From NCBI GenBank assembly GCA_946631805.1, contig CAMPAJ010000105.1, positions 1 through 6,192 on the forward strand: a DNA stretch of 6,192 nt, read 5' to 3'. Made by a program: the position numbers and the translations under genes. Shown in pieces: positions 1 to 5,434 of the stretch. Numbering within the stretch: the stretch's first letter is position 1; every line of letters starts with the position of its first letter. Below the pieces are notes generated by a model. That model made no database searches and was not told the origin of the DNA. It saw only the letters and a list, made by a program, of their open reading frames with translations. This DNA comes from an uncultured Eggerthellaceae bacterium (GTDB taxonomy: Bacteria > Actinomycetota > Coriobacteriia > Coriobacteriales > Eggerthellaceae).

Positions 1-1
1 T

Positions 2-30
2 TTCCTGAATGCGCGAAGCGCAGTCAGGAA
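2..30. repeat. Imperfect hairpin at window start
   Basis: TTCCTGA at 2-8 pairs with TCAGGAA at 24-30, and TGCGC at 10-14 pairs with GCGCA at 18-22. This gives 12 paired positions, one A/G mismatch (9 and 23) and a GAA loop. No T-run follows directly on either strand inside the window; the nearest T-run on the plus strand is 54-57. It therefore does not look like a standard intrinsic terminator. It could be the 3' end structure of an upstream gene or a dispersed palindromic element; the missing left flank prevents a decision. Confidence 0.5.
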
Positions 31-80
31 CCCCCTCTGCTCCCATCATCCACTTTTGTTAGCCGAAGCCAAGCGAAAGG

Positions 81-110
81 CCCACCACCTCGAGCTCCAG
101 GGGCGGTGGG
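81..110. repeat. Hairpin in the leader region of the metallopeptidase gene
   Basis: CCCACC at 81-86 pairs with GGTGGG at 105-110. After an A/C mismatch, CC at 88-89 pairs with GG at 102-103, leaving a loop that includes the small palindrome GAGCTC (92-97). There is no T-tract after it on the plus strand. The structure lies upstream of the best -10-like sequence (146-151), so it would be outside the mRNA if that promoter is real. Function is unknown; it may be incidental in GC-rich DNA. Confidence 0.35.
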
Positions 111-145
111 ACGGATAAATGTCCCTATCCGCGCATAAACACGTC

Positions 146-151
146 TACAAT
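146..151 (+). promoter_or_regulatory. Possible -10 box for the metallopeptidase gene
   Basis: TACAAT matches the TATAAT consensus at five of six positions. It lies 37 bases before the start codon at 189, which would give a leader of about 30 bases. No convincing -35 hexamer is present at 16-18 bases spacing (the 17-base position reads CCCTAT), and there is no TG extension. The call rests on the hexamer alone. Confidence 0.25.
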
Positions 152-188
152 AACCCCGAGAACAAACCCTAAGCGAAAGCGAGCGACG

Positions 189-1076
189 ATGGAAAGCACC
201 CCGAACGGCACCCTGTTCCGCGCACGCGACGTCATCGAAGCGCTGGCGAAGCGCTTCCCGCAACTCTACGTAGCTCCTGCGGAAGGCGCCCAAGAACTGC
301 ACAGCCGGGCGAGCAGGACCGGCGCCGTCATGCCGGGCGCAAACCTCGACCATTTCGCATCGAGCCCCGAAGACGAGCTGCGCGAAGTCGACACCCCCGC
401 CGGCCCCGTCGAGGTGGCCTTCCTGAAAAACCGCGCCGATTTCGAAACGCTCCTTCAGATAATCAGCCACAAATCCCAGCCCGTGGGCATCGACCGCACC
501 GTAGGCGCTATCACGTACAGGGGCCTTGCCGATTGGGGCAAAGTTGCGAAAGCCCACGAAGACTACCTCGCGAGCGGCGGAACCGACTGGCCATCGGAAT
601 TCGCCCGCCTAGCCAAGACGCCCGGCGCGTTCCGCTCCGAGCTCATCGTGATATCCGAGGGGCCCTACAGCAACATTTCTGCAAACGAAACGCCGTATGA
701 CGAAGACGAATGGGTCCGGGTTTCGCGCGAGATCAGGCTGCATCACGAATGCGCGCACGTCGTGTGCCGCCGCATGATGCCCCAAGACGTGCTGCCCGTC
801 TGGGACGAGATAACCGCCGACGTCACGGGCCTGCTCTGCGCAATGGGCCGCTACGAGTCCGCGCTTGCCGCCAAGATCCTGGGCGTGACCAAATCGGGTT
901 TCGCGGGCGGGCGCCTCACTGAATACATAAGCGACGAGCAGGCAGCCCACATCGACGAGTTGTCCGTCGAAATCACGAAAGCGCTCGAGCAAATCCAAGA
1001 TCGCACGGAAGCCGCCGAGGTCGAGCCGTTCGAATTCCTCCTAACCTTGAAGAAATCGCCCTTGATAGGCTATTAA
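189..1076 (+). CDS. Probable zinc metallopeptidase (HExxH, gluzincin-like), uncharacterised family
   Basis: A 295-residue protein with no signal peptide or membrane segment, so probably cytoplasmic. Residues 186-190 read HECAH, an HExxH zinc-binding motif. Seventeen residues on, E207 begins an ExxxD (E207, D211) in the segment WDEITAD. That arrangement fits gluzincin peptidases, in which the two histidines and the downstream glutamate bind zinc and E187 would be the catalytic base. The segment after it (GGRLTEYI, about 240-247) looks conserved in style but I cannot name the family. The N-terminal 180 residues show no recognisable domain and may form the substrate-binding part. Start: ATG 189 is the first in-frame start I find in the upstream stretch read back to about position 108; its Shine-Dalgarno is weak (purine-rich GAAAGCGAG just upstream). 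The next gene follows in the same direction after 116 bases and may be co-transcribed. Peptidase activity is an inference from the motif; the substrate is unknown. Confidence 0.85.
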   Translation: MESTPNGTLFRARDVIEALAKRFPQLYVAPAEGAQELHSRASRTGAVMPGANLDHFASSPEDELREVDTPAGPVEVAFLKNRADFETLLQIISHKSQPVGIDRTVGAITYRGLADWGKVAKAHEDYLASGGTDWPSEFARLAKTPGAFRSELIVISEGPYSNISANETPYDEDEWVRVSREIRLHHECAHVVCRRMMPQDVLPVWDEITADVTGLLCAMGRYESALAAKILGVTKSGFAGGRLTEYISDEQAAHIDELSVEITKALEQIQDRTEAAEVEPFEFLLTLKKSPLIGY

Positions 1077-1141
1077 ACCGCACGCTCATCTGGCCAATCG
1101 TCATCACCGACCACCATCGACCGCCGCCTGATTTCGCGCAA

Positions 1142-1176
1142 AATGTGTATTTGGGGTCAGACCCCAAATACACATT
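1142..1176. repeat. Perfect 17-bp-arm inverted repeat around one base
   Basis: The left arm AATGTGTATTTGGGGTC (1142-1158) is exactly complementary to the right arm 1160-1176, with a single A at 1159 between them. Transcribed, it would fold into a 15-16 bp stem with a loop of three to five bases around CAG. It fills the gap between the two plus-strand genes and ends two bases before the Shine-Dalgarno of the second. It has no T-tract after it, so it is not a typical terminator. The GGGGTC/GACCCC core resembles palindromes I recall near IS200/Y1-type (REP-associated) transposases in other bacteria; that is recollection, not a search. A translation-control hairpin or a dimeric regulator's operator are alternatives. 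Confidence 0.9.
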
Positions 1177-1177
1177 C

Positions 1178-1185
1178 GGAAAGGA
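1178..1185 (+). promoter_or_regulatory. Ribosome binding site that decides the start at 1193
   Basis: GGAAAGGA lies seven bases before ATG 1193, a strong Shine-Dalgarno match at good spacing. The reading frame is open further upstream to a GTG at 1145, but that start sits inside the palindrome and has no such site. The site lies two bases downstream of the inverted repeat, so folding of the repeat in RNA could affect its accessibility. Confidence 0.8.
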
Positions 1186-1192
1186 ACCCGCC

Positions 1193-2260
1193 ATGCACAT
1201 CCCCTCCCATACCGACTCCTTCGAAGTGCTCTGCCTTCAGCTCGCCGCGGACGGACGCGGGCCCGTTCTGCTCGGCGAAAGCGTCGAGCGCGCCCGAACG
1301 ATGCTTCGCCCGTTTTTCGATGTGACCGCGTTTCCCGACATCTACCTGGAGTTACCGCTTGCCGGCGACCCGTTCCTCGACGTCACTATGCTCTACGACG
1401 CCGTCGAAAAGAACACGAGCATCCAAAGCGACGCGGCGGCGGGGACGGAGCCCTTGTTCGACTGGTACGCCGACGTTCGCAGGGAACACCCGGATGTTTC
1501 GTTCGGCTTCGAGCTCGACACCAAGAACTCTGAGCTGCCGGCCGCGGCCGTGCATTTCCAACCGCGCAAGCACACCGAGCTTGTCCGCCCGTTTTGCGAG
1601 CTCATTGGGGAACCCGAACGGGCCGACCTGTACCTGGGCCTCAACGCCCGCATGCCCGAGGGCTGGCCGCTGTCGTTTTTCGGGGTATTCCGCGGCAGGC
1701 CCGATTCCCCCCTGCGCGTGTGCGGCTACATGAGCTCGCCCGAGCAGGCGGCATGCGCTCAAGACGCATCGCATGTGAAGGAGGCGCTCGACGCGATTGG
1801 CTTCTCGGCCTACGACGGCCTCATGCTCGAGCGCATTTCGCAGGTCGCGGCCACGGCACCTGGAACGATTGATTTCCAATTCGACGTATACCCCGACGGG
1901 CGGCTGGGCGACATGTTCGCCATCGACGTCCAATTCGAGATTCAAACGCCCAAAGCCGTACGCGCGTCGTTCGCCGACGGTCCCGCCGCACGCATATTGT
2001 CCCTGTTCGAAGGATGGGGCGCGGCAGACGATCGTTGGCGACTCGTAGGCGATGCGGCGTTCGCGCGCTCGCTACCCGTCGAGCGCGACGACGGCTCCGC
2101 CGGCCGCTTCGGCTTTACGCTCATCCCCCAATGGTCCAAGATCCGCTGGCGCAACGGCGAACTTCAGCCCGCAAAGATCTACGTATTGGGCAATGCCAAC
2201 CTACTCTCGGACGAAACCGAGCGCAAGGTCGAAGCCCCTACCGCCCCTTCACGAAAGTAG
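1193..2260 (+). CDS. Uncharacterised 355-residue protein with repeated beta-hairpin units
   Basis: I do not recognise the family. The protein is soluble, with no signal peptide or membrane segment. Reading through it, helix-like stretches alternate with strand-turn-strand segments that share a look. These are YLELPLAGDPFLDVTMLY (51-68), FGFELDTKNSELPAAAVHFQ (104-123), LSFFGVFRGRPDSPLRVCGY (160-179), the segment starting FQFDVYPDGRLGD (228-251) and the segment from FGFTLIP to KIYVLG (307-333). Five such units with helices between would match the five-fold alpha-alpha-beta-beta layout of PT-barrel (ABBA) prenyltransferases, but I see no sequence signature that proves this. The last 20 residues look disordered. 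Start: ATG 1193 is chosen over an in-frame GTG at 1145 because of the strong Shine-Dalgarno at 1178-1185. It probably forms a unit with the upstream peptidase-like gene and converges on the phosphatase gene. The reading frame is long and intact, so coding status is fairly sure; function is open. Confidence 0.8.
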   Translation: MHIPSHTDSFEVLCLQLAADGRGPVLLGESVERARTMLRPFFDVTAFPDIYLELPLAGDPFLDVTMLYDAVEKNTSIQSDAAAGTEPLFDWYADVRREHPDVSFGFELDTKNSELPAAAVHFQPRKHTELVRPFCELIGEPERADLYLGLNARMPEGWPLSFFGVFRGRPDSPLRVCGYMSSPEQAACAQDASHVKEALDAIGFSAYDGLMLERISQVAATAPGTIDFQFDVYPDGRLGDMFAIDVQFEIQTPKAVRASFADGPAARILSLFEGWGAADDRWRLVGDAAFARSLPVERDDGSAGRFGFTLIPQWSKIRWRNGELQPAKIYVLGNANLLSDETERKVEAPTAPSRK

Positions 2261-2302
2261 CGGCCATCAACGCGCATCGAGCACCGCGCCAGCAGCCTTA
2301 AC

Positions 2303-5083
2303 CTACCACCTCTTCACAAGCGTAACGATATTGGTATCGTCTTCGCGCCGGTAATACATCTCGTCGACGCTCTTCTTGGCCATGAGAATTCCCAGGCCGC
2401 CAATGGGCACGTCCATGATATCGTCGGGCGTGACCGCGTCGGGCTTGGCCAACGGATCGAACGGGATGCCGGCGTCGATGATTTCGACGGTTATGCAGGG
2501 CGGATCCGCGGTGTACGCATAGCTTATGCGCGCCACGCCAGGCGCCTCGGGCGTCGCGTCGGGATACGCATACCGCGCCACGTTGACGAACAGCTCCTCG
2601 ATGGCCACGTCGATCTGGTTCTGCGCGCGCAACGGACACAAACGGCGATCCAGCTCGTTGTGAATGAACTCGGTAATGCGCGGAAGCTCCTCGACGCGGG
2701 CGGGAATCGTGAGCAGCGCAGCAATCTCGGGCGGAACGCCGACCTCTAGCGAAAGAATCGTGATGTCATCGGACTGCACGGCCCCCATGGCGTACTCGGT
2801 CACCTCGCGATGCACCGCCTCCACAAGATCGTGCGGATGCAGCGTGTAGTTCCTGACGGCAACCTGTTCGAGCTTGTCTTCGCCGAACAAGTCCCCCTCG
2901 ACGTTGAGCGCCTCCGTCACGCCATCCGTATACAGCAGGAACTCGTCGCCGATGTTGCACTGGATCGAATGCGCCGCGTAGGGCATGCCGTCGAAGAGCC
3001 CCAGGGGCAAACCGGATTTTTCCGAAACCCAACGCCAGGAATCGCGCTGCCACAGCAAGGGCGGATTATGGCCCGCATTCACGAACTGGACATAGCCCGT
3101 GGCGTAATCGAGCACGCCGATCCAAGCCGTCACGAACATGCTCGCGTCGTTGCCGTCGCAAAGCTGGTGATTGGCGTTTTCCACCGCTTCGCCCACATCC
3201 ATGCCGCTCATCAGGTAGTCGCGAATCTGCGTTTTCGCCTTCATCATGAACAACGCCGCGGGAACGCCCTTGCCCGATACGTCGGCGATCACGAACCCGA
3301 GCTTGCCCGAATCCGCATCAGAGTCGTCGCCGATGAGGAAGAAATCGTAAAAATCGCCGCCAACCTCGCGCGCAGGGTGCATCGTCGCGTATATGTCGAA
3401 ATGCAGGTTGTCCGGATACGGGGGGAACGTCCGCGGCAGCGCGGCGATTTGTATCGCCTTGGCAGTGGCCAGCTCGGCATCCATGCGCGTCTCGGCCTCG
3501 GCAATCCAGCCTTTCAGCGCGCCGACGGTCTCGTTTATGCCGTCCGAAAGCGAGGCGAACTCCGGAGTGTCGCGCACGTCGACCCGCGCCTCCAAGTCGC
3601 CTTGCCCTATGCGGGCGAGCACGCCGTTCGTGTCCTCGATGCGGCGCACCACCAAACGGCTGAGCAGGTGATGCATCAAGATGAAAACGGCCAGCAGCAG
3701 CACGAACACCGAAAGCGTCGTCCACAACATCACGCTTATGCGGTCGGCAAACACAAGGTCCGCCGGCCTAATCGATATGACGGTGTATTCGTCCATCTGT
3801 TTTGCATAGGCATAGGCGATGGTCGACTTAACAACGTGCGACTTGATGCTTTCCAAGTCGAGCATCGAGCCATCGGTTTCGTCGTATACGGTCCGCTCGA
3901 CGCTATCGTTCTCGATGCTTTTTACGAGGGCTTGGATAGTGTCCTCGTGCAGGAACTCGCCCAGAGGCTGCGATACGACAAAGCGCTCGTCATCGCTCAG
4001 GATAATGGCGCTATCTGCTTCGCCGTTTCCGCTAACGACCAGAATTATCCCATCTTCTGCGGGAATGTACCCGTCAAGCAGCTTTTCGACCGTAACGGTC
4101 TCGCCCAGCCTGTCCAGCTCGTCGTTGCTCAGCTCGCCCAGGTCTATACCTCGGGATTCCAAGAACTTGATCAACGACGCGGTATGGCGGTCCGACTCCT
4201 GGAGCTGCGTGACCACGTAGTCGACTTCCCCTCGCAGCAGATTGCCTGCTCGCGAGATCTCGCCGAGGGAAACAGCTATGAAGCTTCCCGCTTCCGTTAC
4301 CATGAACGCCAACAGCACGACGACGGCAAGCCATGTGGCAAACTGCGACCGCAAGCCGATTTTGCCTTCGGATTTCAGGCCCTTGCGCGCTGCGAAGTCA
4401 CCGACGAAGCAGAGGACCGTCATCACTATGGCATCAAGCCACATCTGCGTTCCCATTTCGCCCAAGCGGACGATGCCCACCAATGCCTCGGTCGTCCTGG
4501 CTTCCACTTCGGCATCCGAAAGATTATTCGCCATCGCCTCGCTTAGTACTTCGCCGACGAGCGAAATGACGACGTTGATGCTAAATCCAGCACTGTACAG
4601 CCCCGAGGCGAAAAGGCACACGAGAACGATGTAGATGAACCGGCGCAGCGGAGGGGGGTCGTTGCGAAGCGCAATCGCGAACAGCAGGCCGAGCACGAAC
4701 CCCAACACCGTGAGCATGACTATCGACGTTACGGGCGAAATGAAAGCTATCTCGTAGTAGCTCAGGGGCATCACGATCGAATGCACGTACAACGCGGTGC
4801 CCGCAACCAAGCCCACAAGCGCGCCCCAGCCAGGACCGAGCAAAAGTGCCGACAACGCTACGGGCTGCAGGATAACAACGGCATAGGATACCTGGTCGGA
4901 GCCGGGAATTACCGTTTCCGTAAAACCGAGCGATGTAAACGTCAGGGCAACGCAGAACGAGACCAGCACGATCGCGACCATCGTGCGCACTATGCGCCTC
5001 TCAGTATTCAGAACGCCCCGCCAGCGCAGCACCCGAACCTTGGGTTTGCGCTTGGATTCGGCTTTGCCCTCATCTGCGCTCAT
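2303..5083 (-). CDS. Membrane sensor with HAMP, SpoIIE/RsbU-type PP2C phosphatase and RsbW-type ATPase domains
   Basis: A 926-residue inner-membrane signalling protein. After a short basic cytoplasmic N-terminus, about seven hydrophobic segments fill residues 32-274. An extracytoplasmic region (about 275-448) and one more membrane span (449-472) follow. HAMP occupies about 472-525 (GDLEARVDVRDTPEF). The phosphatase domain (about 555-782) shows the metal-binding motifs GGDFYD (575-580), ADVSGKGVPAAL (600-611), NAGHNPPLL (669-677), LLYTDGVTEA (716-725) and SDD (771-773). The C-terminal GHKL ATPase (about 787-926) has the N box around E829, E830 and N834, IDAGIPFDP (869-877) and GGLGILMAKK (895-904). 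In known partner-switching systems, SpoIIE/RsbU phosphatases dephosphorylate an STAS anti-anti-sigma factor and RsbW-type kinases phosphorylate it or bind a sigma factor. Both activities appear intact here, and no STAS domain is present. All key residues are present, so it is probably active; the signal and partner are unknown. A GGAAGGG at 5095-5101 (minus strand) lies 11 bases before the ATG. Confidence 0.95.
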   Translation of the reverse strand: MSADEGKAESKRKPKVRVLRWRGVLNTERRIVRTMVAIVLVSFCVALTFTSLGFTETVIPGSDQVSYAVVILQPVALSALLLGPGWGALVGLVAGTALYVHSIVMPLSYYEIAFISPVTSIVMLTVLGFVLGLLFAIALRNDPPPLRRFIYIVLVCLFASGLYSAGFSINVVISLVGEVLSEAMANNLSDAEVEARTTEALVGIVRLGEMGTQMWLDAIVMTVLCFVGDFAARKGLKSEGKIGLRSQFATWLAVVVLLAFMVTEAGSFIAVSLGEISRAGNLLRGEVDYVVTQLQESDRHTASLIKFLESRGIDLGELSNDELDRLGETVTVEKLLDGYIPAEDGIILVVSGNGEADSAIILSDDERFVVSQPLGEFLHEDTIQALVKSIENDSVERTVYDETDGSMLDLESIKSHVVKSTIAYAYAKQMDEYTVISIRPADLVFADRISVMLWTTLSVFVLLLAVFILMHHLLSRLVVRRIEDTNGVLARIGQGDLEARVDVRDTPEFASLSDGINETVGALKGWIAEAETRMDAELATAKAIQIAALPRTFPPYPDNLHFDIYATMHPAREVGGDFYDFFLIGDDSDADSGKLGFVIADVSGKGVPAALFMMKAKTQIRDYLMSGMDVGEAVENANHQLCDGNDASMFVTAWIGVLDYATGYVQFVNAGHNPPLLWQRDSWRWVSEKSGLPLGLFDGMPYAAHSIQCNIGDEFLLYTDGVTEALNVEGDLFGEDKLEQVAVRNYTLHPHDLVEAVHREVTEYAMGAVQSDDITILSLEVGVPPEIAALLTIPARVEELPRITEFIHNELDRRLCPLRAQNQIDVAIEELFVNVARYAYPDATPEAPGVARISYAYTADPPCITVEIIDAGIPFDPLAKPDAVTPDDIMDVPIGGLGILMAKKSVDEMYYRREDDTNIVTLVKRW

Positions 5084-5094
5084 GCTTACAACAA

Positions 5095-5101
5095 CCCTTC
5101 C
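5095..5101 (-). promoter_or_regulatory. Ribosome binding site of the phosphatase/ATPase gene
   Basis: On the minus strand this reads GGAAGGG, 11 bases before the ATG whose first base is 5083. The spacing is somewhat long, but this is the only good Shine-Dalgarno match nearby, and the resulting N-terminus (charged tail, then first membrane segment) is sensible. Confidence 0.6.
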
Positions 5102-5234
5102 ATCGAGGCCAAGCCTTTTCCTGCACCAGGCTTCTGCAGCGTTTCTTGTTCATGCAATCCGCGCGAAAGCGCACCGCTCGCGCATCGCTTCAACTTTACC
5201 ACGATTGCAACCATTATCCCTGCTACTATTCAAT

Positions 5235-5267
5235 CCCCACCAGCCCTGTTCAAGAGAGCTGCTGGGG
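5235..5267. repeat. Imperfect hairpin in the divergent intergenic region
   Basis: CCCCA (5235-5239) pairs with TGGGG (5263-5267) and CAGC (5241-5244) with GCTG (5258-5261), with a C/C mismatch at 5240/5262 and a 13-base loop. No T-tract follows on either strand. It may be a regulator binding site or a leader structure of the minus-strand transcript; no function can be assigned from sequence. Confidence 0.4.
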
Positions 5268-5296
5268 TCATGAGCGGCTCTTTCGATACGACATCG

Positions 5297-5314
5297 GCGA
5301 TGGTTGCGATGGTT
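5297..5314 (+). repeat. Tandem direct repeat, two copies of GCGATGGTT
   Basis: Two exact, adjacent copies of the 9-mer GCGATGGTT, just upstream of the extended -10 candidate at 5328-5336. An inverted partial copy (GCAACCAT) lies at 5207-5214. The position upstream of a promoter would suit an activator or repressor site, but two short copies could also arise by slippage. Confidence 0.6.
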
Positions 5315-5327
5315 TAGCCTAGAATCG

Positions 5328-5336
5328 TGGCATAAT
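5328..5336 (+). promoter_or_regulatory. Candidate extended -10 promoter upstream of the PASTA lipoprotein gene
   Basis: TGG followed by CATAAT forms an extended -10 element (TGn plus a five-of-six match to TATAAT). A possible -35, TTGCGA at 5304-5309, is 21 bases away, which is too far to count, but extended -10 promoters tolerate a poor -35. Transcripts from here would have a leader of about 90 bases containing the small stem CCCAG/CTGGG (5351-5355 with 5364-5368). Confidence 0.35.
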
Positions 5337-5352
5337 CCAATAAGCACCACCC

Positions 5353-5382
5353 CAGACACCCTCCTGGGAAACAGCGTATAAC
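5353..5382 (+). promoter_or_regulatory. Candidate promoter of the PASTA lipoprotein gene
   Basis: CAGACA (5353-5358, four of six matches to TTGACA) and TATAAC (5377-5382, five of six matches to TATAAT) are separated by 18 bases. The start of transcription would be near 5389, giving a leader of about 45 bases before ATG 5435. The -35 overlaps a CCCAG/CTGGG inverted repeat (5351-5368) that could serve as an operator. Which of the two candidate promoters is used cannot be told from sequence. Confidence 0.4.
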
Positions 5383-5422
5383 TAGTAAAGAAACTGCAGC
5401 ACATACCTGCTGCCGAACGGCG

Positions 5423-5430
5423 AAAGGGGA
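5423..5430 (+). promoter_or_regulatory. Ribosome binding site of the PASTA lipoprotein gene
   Basis: AAAGGGGA lies four bases before ATG 5435, close but within the workable range. It supports the start that gives an intact lipoprotein signal peptide. Confidence 0.7.
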
Positions 5431-5434
5431 CATC

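Larger units (their letters stand above)
5084..5434. other. Divergent intergenic region between the phosphatase and PASTA lipoprotein genes
   Basis: This 351-base stretch separates two genes read away from each other, so it should hold both promoters. It is less GC-rich than the flanking genes. For the plus-strand gene, two promoter candidates are listed separately. For the minus-strand gene the best -10-like hexamer is GATAAT (plus-strand coordinates 5213-5218), but no matching -35 is apparent and the leader would be about 120 bases. The region also has a tandem 9-base repeat (5297-5314), a 9-bp hairpin (5235-5267) and an 8-base inverted pair, GCAACCAT at 5207-5214 with ATGGTTGC at 5300-5307. 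Short open frames exist (for example 5152-5322 and 5270-5317, plus strand) but none has a convincing ribosome binding site. Confidence 0.6.

Noticed and set aside
24..557. Minus-strand open frame opposite the start of the metallopeptidase gene
   Set aside because: It overlaps the plus-strand gene with the HExxH motif, has no recognisable domain and spans the intergenic hairpins.
1145..1192. Upstream GTG start (1145) for the second plus-strand gene
   Set aside because: It lies inside the palindrome and has no Shine-Dalgarno, while ATG 1193 has a strong one at ideal spacing. The extra 16 residues would just translate the inverted repeat and the leader.
2810..4546. Long plus-strand open frame (578 codons) opposite the phosphatase gene
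   Set aside because: It lies wholly antisense to a gene whose minus-strand protein has intact, recognisable domains. Its translation is His/Arg-rich with no domain, as expected for the complement of GC-rich coding DNA.
5270..5317. 15-codon frame that could be a leader peptide before the PASTA gene
   Set aside because: Its start has no well-placed Shine-Dalgarno, it ends in the tandem repeat, and both promoter candidates for the PASTA gene lie downstream of it, so it would not be in that mRNA.
4781..5317. Plus-strand open frame of 178 codons crossing the start of the phosphatase gene
   Set aside because: Most of it is antisense to the phosphatase N-terminus and the rest crosses the divergent promoter region; no domain or ribosome binding site.
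5152..5322. Small plus-strand open frame of 56 codons, cysteine- and tyrosine-containing, in the intergenic region
   Set aside because: No Shine-Dalgarno before its ATG, no recognisable sequence features, and it overlaps the probable promoter region.
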